A stretch of 64,000 nt of DNA from Zonotrichia leucophrys gambelii (lineage: Eukaryota; Chordata; Aves; Passeriformes; Passerellidae), in contig NC_088171.1 of the NCBI RefSeq assembly GCF_028769735.1, positions 91,248,912 through 91,312,911 of the forward strand. Direction: 5' to 3'. Shown here in pieces: positions 21,816-36,200 of the stretch. The translations under genes and the position numbers were made by a program. The stretch's first letter is position 1, and the number at the start of each line of letters is the position of its first letter. The notes beneath the pieces are model-generated. The model saw only the letters and a program-made list of their open reading frames with translations, ran no database searches and had not been told where the DNA came from.

Positions 21816-24800
21816 AAAAAAAATGTCTCAGTGAGACTGAATGCCACCAAGAACTGGATAGTCAATTTTAGAGCTGCTCTTTATTGTCTTTTTCCTGGCA
21901 TTCTTAGCATTTTCTTTCCAGTTCATCCTCTGCTTCTCATTTACTTTTCCCTTCTGTGTTTTATTATTTTGAGAACTCCCAGCTGATCCTCCTGTGCTTC
22001 AGTTCCACTTCCTCTCTCAACTGCTTTCCAAAATAGGATCATTGAACAGTTAATGCTGGCACTTAGAATGAGTGAACAACCCAATTAGATTATCTGAGGG
22101 TAGGGAAATTCATGTTTCAGACTTTTATTTTCTGCAAACTCAGGAAGACAAAAGAGCATAAAACAACTCCCAGGTTCTGCCAGGCATAGCAGTGCAATGT
22201 ATAATTGGGACCATAATGTCCGTGCTGGTGATGATGTCGCTGTTTTCTGCCTTCAGGGGATAAGGACGTTTGCCTTTTGCTGAGGAAGAATTAAATGGAA
22301 GAAATTAGAGGTTTTGGCAGATTCTACCTGTCAGATTTTGGGGGTGAACAAGATAACTATTAAAGCCTTCATCAGAGCAAAAGACATTAACCAGACCTTA
22401 CGATGTTGACTAATTCATCCATACCTATGACTAGCTTCCTATGGATCAAGAATTTCTATTTTTGCTGCTAAGTAACACAGGACATTGGAGAGAGAGCAGA
22501 GTCCTGGTGCTTGCTATTAAAAGGTAATAAAACATCAATAAAATCACTTTCCTATTATTTAGCCAGTATGGTGGATACGAAGGAAGGTGACTTTCCCCCA
22601 GGCAATAAGCTGTGGGGTAACTCTTTTATTTTTTTTCACCTCTGGCCTTCCTAATTAAGCTGCCTCTATTTCTGTAGGGTTTTGCAGCTGCAGTACTACA
22701 AAATTATTTTTTTAAGTTTTAAGACACAGTTGTTGTTAAAGTGTTGGTAAAATATGATTATATATTTATTTTTATATACATTCTTGTAAATGAAACACAC
22801 ACATACTCCTCTTCCTCAGAAAAAATGCTGTCAGTACCAGGATTTAAAAAGTATGTGTTTCAGAGATGATGGCATAACTTTTTTACAGTTTCCCTCCTTC
22901 CCCTGACTACTGATGCTAATTTTCAGTGCTGGCCAGCACGCAGGCATAGACCAGCCTTCTCGAAGTTCTGTACTGCATGTAATTTGCTCTTTCCATTGCT
23001 TCTTATTGGCAGATTAGATAAATTTCCCCAGTGAACTTCTGAGATGAGTTCTTACATTTGATGGCTTGGTGCTGTCTTTTTTTTGCCTTTTGCCACTTTG
23101 CTTTAGTCCCGCCCTCACTGAAGGAGATGGCACAAGTTATTTTTGCCTACAGCATTCTGTCAAAAATGCAAAGTCAGTTTATTGCCTGGAGATTTTTTAG
23201 TTGTCCTTTATTGGTGCAGCAAGGGAGGATAGACAAGCTTAGCACAGGCTGCTATTTCAGCAAGTTGCCAAACACTCTTTGAACATCTAACATTGTTTCT
23301 TGTTTGCCCAGACCAGTTTGTGAGTAATCTCCTCTAGGTTTAGCTCTGGGTTTTAGTACAGAAGCTAGTTACAGCTTGAATTAAACTGTTCTCTCTCACT
23401 GTAATCTGCATATATTTCAGGATCAGTGGTCCTGAAGTGTTTCCCATTGGAATTTTTCATAATTTATACATACATAGTTTTTTCTACAAGACAGGATGGT
23501 ATGTGAGTCACAAATTTCCTTCCCACACTTTCTTAATTTAGTTTTAAAGAGTACCATTGAAACGTGTCTGCAATAGTAATTTTTTACTGGCATAGTGTTT
23601 TGTTCTTATGATTATTTCTGCAAGTTTGCATCGATTTATAAAACCTAAACAGATCTTAACAAACCATCACACTAGAATTTCTATAAAGTGATTTCTAATG
23701 GTTAATTTGGTTTGCCTTCAATAATTTTCAAATTATATTTGTTAAGCATAAAGACAAGCGTTTTTATTTATTTCTGTGTAAGAATATAGTTTCACTTTAC
23801 TTTAGTTGCTGTTTAACAAAACATGTCACTGTTCAATTGTTCAATCACCATGAAAGAAGCCTTCCAACCTGATGCTGATGCTGAATTAACAGATATTCTG
23901 GCTTCTTTGCTAAACTTGAAACATTTCACTAAAGATTTATACCTCGGACAGTATTTAATTCCTCAAAATAATTACTCTTGCCAATCTTAACACACACCAA
24001 TTTAGTATGGAAAGAGTTTATTAACAAAGGGATGCTTTTAATCTCTGATCTGTCTAATTTCTTTATGTAGTGAGTCAGGAAGAGAGAGCAAGAGCCTGCC
24101 CTCTAGGGAACAAGATCAGCCCTTGAGCCAGGCATTGCCTTCAAGATGAGTCTTTCCCTATCGACTGCAGAAGAAGGCTAGAGAAACTAAAATAGCTCCT
24201 GTGACTAGTCTGGATTTCTAACTCATTAGAGAGGCTTAATTATATCAACATGTTGGAGATTCTTCTGTGATATAAATTCACCTTCCATCTGTACAACCTT
24301 TTCATCCCTTTTTTTTTTTTTAAGCTTCTAGTCAAAATATCTGCTCCACAAGTGTCTCAGTTAATATGGGAATATCACTGAAATCTGTTTCCAAATTTCT
24401 TTATGAGAAGTCTGTAGAGATCATTTGCAGGGAGGCAGTAAAATGCTACATAGCCTCTCACTGCATGTTGCTCATTTTAAGAGGAACTTGCAAGGAGCTT
24501 GGCACTCTTTGTAGTTTGCACACCCAGTTGGTAGCATTTAATATAAAACAACCCCTGAAAATGCCACACAAGATGAAACCTTTTTGGCACACATCTACCC
24601 GTGTAGATCCGTGCTCAGTGTTTCATTAAAGATCAGCCATTGCTTGCACATAATACTTGAATTTTCTACAATAAGCTAGGTATGGTGTATTCATAATAGA
24701 ACATAACTAGAGTTTACATACTTGCTTTCATTTGTTCTGTAGAAATATATATGATATGTGCTGGTGTTTATCTTGTGAGTTTTTGCTTTAAATAATGGAA

Positions 24801-25170
24801 TTTTTTTTCTCATGATTCACTTTTTTTTTTTTAATACAAGGTGCAGAGTTTTTTTCTTTGTACCATGATGATTAGTTAGGAGCTTTCCCTTACCAAGGCA
24901 AGTGTGCTGCTATATATATTTAGAATTTCTGGTTTGTTTATTTCTCATATCAGAACTACTATTTACAATTTTTTTTAAATTGAAAAACCGAAGAAAATAT
25001 ATATTTCAACATCAGAGTCCTTTTTGTCATCTTTATCTTTTCTCTTTGGTATTCAGTACTACTTTGCAGCTGAAAAATGCTGGGATTTCTGGTTGAAAAG
25101 TGACTTTGCAGAACGGCAATTTGTTTTTTCTGCCTTCAGTCAGGAGGGGTTTTTGCCTATGCGTGTTTGT

Positions 25171-25227
25171 GGGTTTTTTTTTGTTGTTGTTGTTTGTTGG
25201 GGTTTTTGTTGTTGTTTTTGTTTTTGT
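25171..25227 (+). repeat. G/T low-complexity tract (GTT)n
   Basis: The run of T with regularly spaced G, including consecutive GTT units on both sides of a GGGG, forms a simple-sequence tract. Frames reading through it encode artificial Phe/Val/Cys-rich peptides. Confidence 0.88.
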
Positions 25228-28200
25228 AATTCTCTGTCATACTGCAATTTTACTTATGAATGTTTTGGTTCTTCTCATACAGCTTTATTTTTATGTACCT
25301 TTTAAGCCCACACTTTTCCTCCCATGTCAAGTTTATTATTTAACCTTGCTATATTCAGATTCAATTTTGTCATAAATAAATCTCATTCCCAGTTAATCTC
25401 CATTGCTGTGATTTAGCTGCATTACTTAGTTACTTACTATAACTGAGGTGCCTTATGGTACAGCTGATTTCGCATAAATAAAAGTGGATTGTTTCCTGAC
25501 TATGAACTTCCAAATATTGAATGAGTCACTCAGAAGTTTAAAACAAGCCAGCACTTTTTGGAGAGTAGTTCAGGGAAACTTTTGTTGTTGGAACAAGCAG
25601 TTGTGCTGACATTAAATGAAAATGGAAGAACGTTGTAGGAGTTTTAGCAACCTAAAGATATTATAAATAAGAAAGTTCACTGTCATTTTGAAACTATTTT
25701 TGTTTTCATTCTTTTATTATATAAAAACTAAATATAAAAAGTGGAAGTTTAACAGCACTTTTCAGCTAGCCTGAAATAAGAATTTATATGTAGGTGCACA
25801 TTTTGTTACTTTGGAGTTATCCAGAATTAGCTCGAGGTTTTACACCCTACAAATTCTGCTGCTCTATGTGTAGTTGTTTTCTGTCAACTCACTGATATTA
25901 AATGGAGACCTGTCACATTTCTTGTGAGGGACTAAGAGGATGTCATCTCATTTATCTTAGAAAAGAACTGGAAGGTAAGAAAATAGTGTCTTTGGGCTGA
26001 AAGATGGAAATGGAAGTACTCTATTTTGAAGTGCTCTATTTCTGTCACTGTGTAATTAGCATGCAACACAAATGAGTGTGGTTAAAAAATGGACTCTGTC
26101 TTGGTGTTAATCACAGTGCAGTCGGACTGACAAGTAACATCCCTTTGGCCAGCTGCTGGAAAGTTATTCACTGACCTTAATGACTGCAGGGAGCAAAAGG
26201 AATTCTATTTTAAAACCTCGACTGAAGCTTATGAAGTGAAATAATTTCATCTTCAAACTGATGGTTCAGTAAAGGATATCAAGTTATAGATATTCTCTTT
26301 AGAGATTTCTTTCATTTTAGGAGATAACTGGCATCTGTCATGATGAGACAAAACTGTTGGTCCCTGTGATACAAACCATGAACTTAGAGAAAGGTCTTGT
26401 TAGATTTAAGTAATTCATAAAATTCACTGAATCTGAAGATTATTGCCCAGTGTTGCATTGCTAGAGTTGAGACAAGGTTTGATATTACATTTAGATGTAT
26501 CCAAAAGTGTCTGTATGCTTCTCTAGTTTATTGTTACTCTACAGCACATTTTTAGCTTTTTGTATGGGTTTCTTTACAAACCCTCTTCAAGCCTTTCCAT
26601 TTTAATCTCCTAAGTCTTGATGTAGATGAAGGTATTAGGAAAAATTACTTTAATTCCAGAATTTCATAGTGATGGTATAATGCAATCTTTTTCTCCTTTG
26701 CCTCTAAATAAAAAGTAGAAATGGTTTTTGGGTTTGTTGTTTTTTTTAAATTATTTTATTGTAATACTTTTAAAAAAATATATTTTCTTATTACTTAATG
26801 GGTCAGGTATGCCATGTCACTTTTTTTTCTTACTATTTTGCTGAAATTCCCTTTGCTTCCTCCCTCAAGAAATTTCAGATGTTTGCCTTTCCCCTTCTCT
26901 GGGCATAGAATTAGTTTTGTCATAGTATCACTGATACTGCACTTTGAACTGCTTTTGTTTGTATGGCTTTGCTGAACTTTTTCCATTCACAGATTTTTCT
27001 GCAACAGATTTTCTTTGGGTTTTGTGTATTTTTATTCCTAAATTTGTTTGCTACATCCAGATAGGTTTGATTATTTTGAAGGCACACCTCAGTGGAGTAT
27101 AATTAGGCCCTGTGTGATAATTTTCATCAGTACATACTGTTTCATGCATATTACTTGCATCAGCAGCTTAATTTTGATATTTTATCACTGCCAAGTAATT
27201 AATTTTAAAATGTTTTTTAGAATATAATATGTAATTCTAATTCCCATTTTCAAATGGAAAGCAAACAGAAAAAAAATTGCCATAAAAGAAGCCCGAAAAG
27301 AACTACTTCAGGTTATCTGGGACACATTAAAATATCTTGAACCAGATGTCAGAGATTATGAAATTTCTGAAAAAGTTATGAAATGTGCTATATAACTGTA
27401 ACCTTCTGTATAGTCCAGGCCATTCTATTGAAACACAATGGGGAGACATGCTCAGATTTCTACAGAAAAGGAGTTTAATATGATTTGTGTGTTTATTTTT
27501 GTCTATGATTCTATAGTGAATAAGAATGCAGAGGTGGAGGGTGTTTAAACTATGCATTTTTTTTCAGATGAGGATTACTCTTTTCACATTAGACAGATCC
27601 TTCTGTGTCTTACAGGATAAGATGCACCAAACAGAAGAAAATATATTATGAGAGACAAGAACAACATACCAGACTTTTCAGTTGTCTATAGATAATGAAT
27701 AAAAAACATTGATAGCAATTCCATTTTCTATTTCAATTGTTCTTAAGGATTCATTTCTAAGGAGCTTTCTGTCCCATTTGGCTGACAAATGCTGATGTCT
27801 GAATCTTGATGCAATCGGCATCTTTTCCTCATACTAAATCATTCATGAATATTGCACTACTTTTAGACTCTTTATTCTGTCAATGACTTTGTGGTAAAAA
27901 TAGAAATAGAGCTTTTTGATTTCAGTGATGCATTCATAGTTGATGCAGATCATTAGCTTTTTTAAATGCATAACTCATGGATCCTAATTTTACAGTCTTC
28001 AGGCTTTTAATCTGTTGGTAGTGTTTGCACTCTGATTTTAAAGGAATAAATTAATTATCTTTTTTGGAACAATGTGAAATAAATAACTCTACAACACTAG
28101 ATACATACATATAAAACAGGAGTAGTTAAATAACATCTCCAAGAAAAAAAGAGAAAAGTTTACAAACCACAAACATAAACAATTAAAAGAATCAGGGTTA

Positions 28201-28852
28201 TTCAACTTTTATGAGAAGAAAAGGAAATATGTGATACAGTTGAACACTGTACAGGACAAAGGAAAACAAGGACTGTCTCCTAACTCCTTATGCGACCTTT
28301 AATTATGAAAAAAAATGTGTTTGTATTTATACCTACTAATAAGGAATTTTCTGATTCAATATGTTTGCTGTGTAAGAGCTACAGAGCTTTAAGATGGGGA
28401 AAATGTCAATCAGAAGAAAATTTGTTGCTGCAGGTAAGCCTGTGGAGGTGCACAAATGTTTCTGCAGAACTAGCAAAGGCAGAAAAAGACAGATTCATTT
28501 TTACTTTAAAAGAAAAAATAAAAGAATTTGTAATAGCAACAGTGAATCTCTGACCCTTTGTAACTTAAATCAGACTGAAAAGTTGAAGAGAAAACCCCAT
28601 TTAATCTATACCACTCATTTCTGATATTCAAGAAACCCTTTTCAGCGGTGAAAAGCTCCATGATAAGTATAACACATCCTCTGCCTTGGTTTGTTTAGAG
28701 AGGTTTGCACTTTTCTGCATTGCAGGAGCTTTAGAAATAAAGCAATCTGCACTATCTGGGCTTTGCAATGAATCTGCATGAGAATTGCACTACTGACAAA
28801 TATTTACTCTAGGATGTCTTAGCAGGGATAGCCTTAAAAATTATTGACAAAA

Positions 28853-28904
28853 ATAAGTAGATAAAGACAGGGATAAGTAGATAAAGACAGATATAAAGAC
28901 AGAT
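28853..28904 (+). repeat. Short tandem repeat, 20-bp unit
   Basis: ATAAGTAGATAAAGACAGGG is followed directly by a second copy differing at the last two bases. A partial third copy (ATAAAGACAGAT) then follows. It is a minisatellite-like local expansion. Confidence 0.88.
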
Positions 28905-29824
28905 ATCTACGAAGTCTCATCAGAGTGTGATAGTTTGAGGTCAGTTAGCTTTTAGATAGCAAAAGCATTTTGTCCTTTTCCAGTGTTAAGCCACTTACCA
29001 TGATTGTTTGTGTGGAAAACGGAACGTGTTTGGTTTCTTTTTTAATGTCTGTTTACTGATAAATGAGTTTGAAATGCAAGTCAAGAAATGAAAATGCTTA
29101 CGTAGCAAGAAAAACAGAATTTAGATTATGTTGCAGGTTTTTGCTGTTGAAGAACAGGCAGCTGCTCCTTAGTGATTTCTCTTTTTATAGAATTGAAAGA
29201 GAAGAGATGAGCAAACTCTAATGGAAAAACCTTAATTTGAATGGTATGAGAATGTCTTTCACAGCAGAGGAAGCAAATTGTTGTATGAACTGTGCTTATT
29301 TTACTCAACATTTCTTTGATGAGAACTTGCCCTTCATTTGAAATTCTGCAGAATGTTAGCACAACACTTGGCTCCCATGGAAAAGGCAGTAATAAGTGGT
29401 TGGTAGTCACTTCTGGGTTCAAAGGAGCTGATCTACTTAGAGGAATGGAAGGGCATCACTTGGCTTTGGATTAGGCCTGTCTACAGGAACTGGGAGTGGA
29501 AGGCCCATGTTACAGGGTGCTTCTGGAATAAATTTAAATAAGCACAAGGGTATGCCTAAAAGATAGGCGCACTGTTGTCTTCTGGAAACTTCTCTCTCCA
29601 GTTTTCTTTGCTCTATGTTGAGGGGCTGTAGCTCACAGGTACAGTGGTGTCCTCTACTGTAAGATGCTGTACTGGAAAAAAGAACAAAGTGGAACATCAA
29701 ATCTGCTGAGATTTTACTTCACCTTCTTAATGCTGGACTATATATATTTTTTTTCCTTTTGGAAATGTAAAGCATTGGTCATATAAGCAATGGTCTTTTT
29801 TGTTTGCCTTTTTCAATTGCACCC

Positions 29825-30809
29825 TTGAAGGACCAGTGGACTGTCTGAGGGGACAGTGAGAAAGAACTGCTTAAAAGGCAGATCCCAGATGGTTTGTAAT
29901 CAATGCCTGTCTAGTGGTGTCCCCCAAGGTTCAATGCTGGACCCCATGTTGTTTAACTTGTTTCTCAATGACTCAAATGAAGGGACAGGGGCCTCCTCAG
30001 CAAGTTCCCTGATGACACCAAAGAGGGAGAAGTGATTGATACCTGTGCAGCCCTTCAGAGGGGACCTCAACAGGGTGGAGAGATGGGCAGAGAACAGTCT
30101 GAAATTCAACAAAGGCAAATGCAGGGTCCTGCACCTGGGGAGGAATTACTCTAGGCACCAGGACAGGCTGGGGGGCTGTCCTTCTGTAAAGCAGCTCTAT
30201 GGAGAAGGACCTGGAGGTCCTGGTGAACAACAAGGTGTCCATGAGGCACCAGTGCCCTGGTGGCCAAGAGGGCCAGGGGTATCCTGTGGTGCATTAGGAA
30301 CACCAGCAGATTGAGGGACGTGATCCTGCTCCTCTGCTCAGCCCTGGTGATGCCACGTCTGGAGTGTTGTGTCCAGTTCTGAGCTCTTTAGTACAAGAGA
30401 GAGATGGAGCTCCTGGAGCGGGTTCAGCAGAGAGATACAAATATGATTAAGGGACTGGAGCATCTTTCGTACAAGGAAAGGCTGAGGGAGCTGGATCTGT
30501 TCACGCTTGAGAAGAGACAACTGAGAGAGGACTTTTTTTTCTCAGTGGTGTTGAGCAACAGGGCAAAAAGCAACATTCAGAAACTGATGCACATGAAGTT
30601 CCACCTGAATATGAGGACAAACTGCTTTGTGGGTGACTGAGCACTGGAACAGATTGAACAGAGAGGTTGTGGAATCTCCCTAAATGGAGAAACTCAAGAG
30701 CTGTCTGGTTTCAATTCTGTGCAGTGTACTGTAGGACGATCCTACTTGAACGGGAAGGTTGGATCAAATGATCCACTGCAGTCCCTTCCAACAGTACCCA
30801 TTCTGTGAT
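29825..30809 (+). mobile_element. CR1 LINE, longest copy, with 3' part of ORF2
   Basis: This is the longest CR1 copy in the window, about 1 kb. Its 5' portion still encodes a piece of the CR1 ORF2 reverse transcriptase. The SGVPQGS motif and the LFNLFLND block are readable near 29910-29975, followed by an SKFPDDTK stretch near 30000-30020 that corresponds to the FADD catalytic box. An apparent extra G near 30060 shifts the frame, so the coding region is broken. Downstream frames retain RVERWAENSLKFNKGKC and CRVLHLG. The 3' region runs through CTGCTCCTCTGCTCAGCCCT, AGTACAAGAGAGAGATGGAG and GGCTGAGGGAGCTGGATCTG. It ends in GTCCCTTCCAACAG and ATTCTGTGAT. Confidence 0.95.
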
Positions 30810-32873
30810 CAGGTGTCTAAATATGTACCCAAATACTTCACCTTGATAATTTAGGGAACTATTGTCCTCTTGTTTTTTCCTGCCCTCCACTTTCTTTATA
30901 ACCACCTTCTCCACTATCACTTTTGTTTCCATAGATCCTTTGCAAAATCCTTTGCATCTCTCATTGGTGTCTTCAGTGTCACATTGTGGGAATCATGCTG
31001 TGATTTTGATAATTTTTCACATAGTTTTGCTGTACGTACTTTGTTTCTACTATTTCATGTTTGGAGTATGCAAAAGAGAATTGGAGACAGTATTCCATCT
31101 GAAGTGACATAATGAAGATAAATAAATTGTCATAAGCATGTCCTCTGTTTTATGCTAGGATCTTTCTAGAAATTCTTAATACTCCATTGAAATGTTTGAC
31201 TACCCTTAAACACTAACGTGACATCTGCAGAAGTTTACCTGTCATAGCCATTTAACGATTAATGTTTTAGAGTGAAAAATTTTATACACCTAATTAGAGC
31301 TGCAGGGTTTGTTTGGTTTTCCTATATGGAGATAGCTTCCCATGCACAAATATTATTGATGTACTGGTAAACTGAACTTAAATAGTCCATGTTAACATAA
31401 AATATTTATGGCACCATTTGTTGTCTTACGTGGACAGAGAAGTCTGCAGGGATTATTTATCAATTTCATAAATGCTTAAGAGACCTGGAAAAACAGACAT
31501 GAAAGCATTTGAAATTTAGTTTATGATATTACATTAAATACTGCATTTTAAATTTGTTAGCAAATAAGGTGGCAAAAAAACTCCAAAGCTGTTGTACATC
31601 TCTGCTGCTCATAGGCAGTTACTAGCACAGATGTTCTCACCTGTTGCAAGCTGACAGCTCAAAAATGCGTGTAACTTTGAATACAAGTGCTAATAACAAC
31701 TGAGACAGTAAAATGTAATTATTGCGTGTTATTATACTATCACCTGTGCAGCTGTGAGGCAGGGACTGAATATTCTGCCGCCTTCAATTAGAAGAAGATA
31801 AAAGTAGCACTGGAGAACTGAGTCAGTTAAATGAGAATTTAAATCACTGCAACTGCAATAGCACTTGGAAAATCATTCAAAATCCCAGCCAACAGGATAT
31901 GTTGCAAGACTAGCAAAGTGTGATTTTTTTTTTTTTTTTCCTGAATTTAGGTCACCAAAGCTAGTAATTTGGATGAAATCTTAAGGGAGTGTTTGGCCTG
32001 TCAGGCAGGTGTATGATTTCTTAATGCCTTGTGAGCAGTGATAGTCACAGGAACTGTATTGTCCTGGCAAATTAAGTAGAAAAAAACTATCTTCTCACTA
32101 TGTTATCAACATTTGTCTCTTGCATGCACCTTGGCACTTGCCATACTTCTCACTTTCTTATTAACAACTCCAAGCGGCATTCTAGTATCAATTTCAATAT
32201 ATTTTTTCATTGCAAATGTTTCCTGTGAGGCTGCAGCACCTTTTGTTTTAAGATATAAGTCATGGAGCAGTTAAATTGTTTTGACTTCTGTTCTAGAAAA
32301 AAAATAAGTGAAGGTTGATCTCCCTTTATTGGTAAGACTTTGTTTTATATCAGTGTTAAGACTTTTACCTTTACCTTGTAAACATAAAGGATGCACTAGT
32401 GGTATGGTTGTTGTTTCCGGGAACAAGCAACCTCCAGAGTCACAGGAGCTTCTGAGGGTTAAGAACTCAGAAGTGGGAACTTAAAAGCTGCTTAGAACTC
32501 CAGAATTTTAGCCACATGTGTTAGATGATATTTTCTGTATAATTTGTCTTTGAACAAATTAATTTCTTCGAAAATAAAGGTTCAGTAAGAGTAAATTAAG
32601 GTAAAACACTGCCCAGAAGATTTTTATAGGCAAAAAAAAAATCATGCATTTCAGTAGAATCATGATAGTTAATCATCATTTAGACTTGCCTACTGTGTAA
32701 CACAAGCTGTTTCATCCAGTAATGCTTTGAAAACATCTATAGCTTCTGTTTTAAGAATGCATCTACTGATTTAAAAATTGAGACCAGTTCACTAATTAGC
32801 CTTCCCTTTGGTATGGGCTGGTAAGTTCTTGACTTGTTGCTGTAGTTATCATGTCACTCCAGTCACTTTCGTG
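30810..32873. other. Non-genic stretch between two CR1 copies
   Basis: No gene is recognised. A faint antisense ancient-CR1 texture may lie at about 31080-31200. The segment around 31640-31880 retains a CpG or two and adjacent E-box motifs (CACCTGTGCAGCTGTG near 31741), which is mentioned as a finding. A T run at 31924-31940 and an A run near 32631-32642 are low-complexity. Confidence 0.5.
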
Positions 32874-33242
32874 CGATTCACAGAGTAGCCGAGGCTGAAA
32901 GGCACCTCTGTAGATTGTCCAGTTCAATCCATCTGCTCAGGCAGGGTCACACAGAGCTGGTCATCCAGGAGCATGTCCTGTCAGCTTTTGGAAATCCATC
33001 CCTGTAATAAAGAAAGAAAAGCGTTTCTTGGTGTTCACATGGCACCTGCTGTGTTTCCATTTGTGTAGATTGGCCCTTGTGCTGACACTGGGCACCACTG
33101 GGAACAGTGAGCTTCTTCTTTCTTCATTCCTTTTCATCAGGTATTTCTACACAGCCATAAGTTCCTCCCCTAGCCTTCTCTTTTCCTGGTTGAACAGTCC
33201 CAGTTCTGTCAGCCTTTCATTGTAGGAGAGATGTTCCCCTCG
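32874..33242 (-). mobile_element. CR1 LINE fragment, antisense
   Basis: Reading the + strand gives the classic antisense CR1 order: TCACAGAGTAGCCGAGGCTG, then CATCTGCTCAGGCAGGGTCAC, GCTTTTGGAAATCCATCC, TGTGTTTCCATTTGTG, CCCTTGTGCTGACACTGGG, CACCACTGGGAACAG, CCTTCTCTTTTCCTGGTTGA, and GTCAGCCTTTCATTGTAGG. A small insertion of AATAAAGAAAGAAAA-like sequence near 33006 interrupts the element. The 65-residue + strand frame lies entirely inside this copy. Confidence 0.92.
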
Positions 33243-36200
33243 TTTTTTGTTTTCCTTTGTTGCACTTATTCTCTAAAGTCCACCTTTCCTGCAGCCCAGT
33301 TTCTTCAGAAATTTTCATTTATTTTCACTCTCTTGTTTGACATTTAAGTGGCATATTCTATTGAGTCCTCTTTCAGATTACATTTTCCTTATTGTAAACA
33401 CAATTTTATTGTCTGTACTAGAATTCCTTTCATCCCAACCGATGCATAAAGTTGAAGTCTCCTTTCTACAATTCTGCAAACAAACATCAAGTAAAATGGA
33501 AAATTACTGCTCTTAAAATTGGAGTCCTATGTCAACCAAGCCACAGCCATCCAGGCTTGAAACTCAAGGTGTCTTTTATTTGCTGTTAACAAAGAAATTG
33601 GACAACTCCACCAATTAATGTCAACTGAAAGAAAACAACTGTCCTGTATAAGACAAGGCAACAGTGCTTGATTTTATCTCAAAATACCAGCCTCTTAACT
33701 GAAGAACTTTTTCAGAACCCCTCACAGTCTTTTAAATTGTGACCTAGAAAACAGCACCCATAACCCCACCAGCAGCACAGCCACCTCCCTCCAAACCCCC
33801 AACCTGATTCCCCCTTGTTACATAGTTGGGTATTGCTGCCTAGGTCCAGTGCCTATTCCTGCAGCTTTAAGTTTTTTATTTGTATTTAATGCTGGAAAAA
33901 ATTTATTGATTCAAAATACAAATAAGAGCAATCACTCAAAGTTTTTTTAAAAAGAATATTTATTTGAAACATAAATATAAATTCTACATGCTTCAGAGAG
34001 GAATAAAGCTTTTCTTTCTGAAAGGAAAATAATATTTAGGAAATTTGGATTTTTTTCTCAGGTTAAATATTGAATAAACTCTGACACATTAAAAAGAAAT
34101 GTTGTTAATTGGGAGGTGGTTTTTGAACGTGGAGTAGTTATAAGAATTTAAAATGAATCATTATTTGTCCCATGCCATGCCCTCAGTTTAGAAATTAAAT
34201 AAAACTTTAATTTTGACCTCGAGCACAGAAAACTCCATGTGAAGCAGATGGAATGTTGCAGTACAATTTGCAGTGGGTTTCCTCTTATCAGTGTAGAAAA
34301 ATTTGAGAGATGATCTCTTTAAACACTGCTTTGTTACTGTCACTTCCAGAAACTTCCTTCTTTCAGTTAATAGAGTTAGGATGACACTTATTAATGTGTC
34401 TGGTGCTTGCTTTTATTTACAACCTTGCTGACGGTGTCCTAGAGAGTGATTTGTTCTGATCAACTGTCAAGAGTACCATACCATAAGTAGTGATTTAAAA
34501 TTAAATAAAAACAGGTTTCAGATGCTGTTTTAGCTTAAGGGATAGGTGCACAGCAGTCTCTTTTGTTTATACAAGTAATGGCTACACTTAGAACTGCTGC
34601 CTGACTTGCAGTCATGCTGCCCGACCTACCCAGCCTGGTCCTTCCAGAGCAATGGAAACCCCTCAGGTTTGGACTTGGAAGTCTCCCTGAATGGAAAGTG
34701 TATTTGCAGCAAAATTATCTTCTCAGAAAAATGTATAACTTTTCTGTGCATCCCTGCAGCCTACATGAAATGTCTAAAATTGCTGGCAGGTGAAAAGGTG
34801 TTAAACTATTTGAGGCTTTGTATCTAAAAGGTCTATGGATCTGTAATCCATGACTGAAAGCAAGGGGTAAAAATGTTGTATCAATGATAATAGATGCTGA
34901 ATTGCTTAAAAGTATCCTTAATAATTAAACAATTTCATTTTATATCAACAACACTTTTGATGACTGTATTTTGCAAAAATACTTCAGCTCAGAGAAAGAA
35001 AGACAAAGGTAATTGCAGTATGACTCCAACTCATGGATAGAGCAGAGTGATGCTTTCATCATTAGCTACCCTTTAGCAGAGATGGCTAAAGAAACAGAAT
35101 CTGGATTTGCCTAAATGAAGTATTAAAGAGAGAGAAGTAAAATCAGCTAATAAAAAATGGCATAATAGTAAATTCAGCAGTAGACTGGAGGGATATTTTA
35201 TGACTGCTGGTTTTGTCCCCTGAGATATTACAGACAATTCATCCAGAAGACTGTAACTCCATGTTGCATAAAGTTCCCTGTGGACATTCCCCCGGAGACC
35301 TGCCCTTCCAAAGCTGCTTTCTCTCCACACCAGCTGTGTCCTGGCAGCTCATCTTTCTGTCAGTAAGATTTTCCCAACCATGGATTCTACTGAGCCACAG
35401 TATCTGCTCTTTCTGTTTTGTTTTGTTGGGTTAGTTGCATTTTATTTTAATGTCTTGTAAGCTTGACTGTTCTGTTCTTCCTTCATGGAAGGACAAAAAG
35501 AGGTTAGAAAACTTTGTGATATCCTTCTGCACCTTGATTCCTCCACCTTCTTTTCAAGATTCTCTTTAGCCTTGCCATCTTGGAGGTCTGAAAGTCCTAG
35601 GAATACACTGACAAAGTTCATTCTAGAGCAGGGAGCAGCAGAGCTGCTCATTTGCTGAATGTCAGCATGCAACTTTCCCCACAAATTATTTCCTATTGAG
35701 AAACAGCTCAAAAATGAGCTCAGTGTTGCACCAGGAGTGTTTCAGTGTGCTGGGGACCTGAGCAGGAACTGAGCCAACAGTTCTTGGTTCTGTACTCTTG
35801 TGCATGCTGCCCATACCTAGGGTAATGGCTTGTACAGCTCCTGGTTTTGTGCATCTGAGAGGGGATATTCCACACAAACATGTCCATCAATCAGATTTAA
35901 ATCTGTCTTACCAATGGTTGTGTGGCAGGCAGTATAAATCTGAGTCCTTGCTCAGGTTTATTTTTTTTTCAGTACAGTCACATTATATTATCCTATCTCT
36001 TTCCATTATATCTTTCTTAAAATTGAAATATATTTCTGTTTCAAAGTCATGGGTGTAATGCTGCAATGCAAAAGCTATTAAAAAGCTGTATATTTTTTTA
36101 CAGACAATGTACTAGCAATCTCTTAATTGTTCTAACAGCAAGGAGGGTGTTTCATGGAGACTTAATTTTTCAGTGGAAGCATTAAAATAGACTGCTTAGA

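Larger units (their letters stand above)
21816..29824. other. Long non-genic or intronic stretch
   Basis: Eight kilobases of mostly AT-rich sequence with no gene, CR1 copy or LTR that I can recognise. Low-complexity G/T sequence lies at 25171-25227 and a short tandem repeat at 28853-28904. Open frames here are short. The 93- and 91-residue frames at 25.0-25.4 kb run through the G/T tract and have low-complexity Phe/Val products, so I leave them out. Confidence 0.6.

Noticed and set aside
25024..25375. Overlapping + strand frames of 91-93 residues with hydrophobic runs resembling membrane segments
   Set aside because: The hydrophobic runs come from a G/T simple repeat and encode Phe/Val/Cys-rich low-complexity peptides.
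31080..31200. Possible antisense ancient CR1 fragment next to the long CR1 copy
   Set aside because: Only one or two boxes (such as ACAGTATTCCATCTGAAGTG) resemble the family, which is not enough to annotate.
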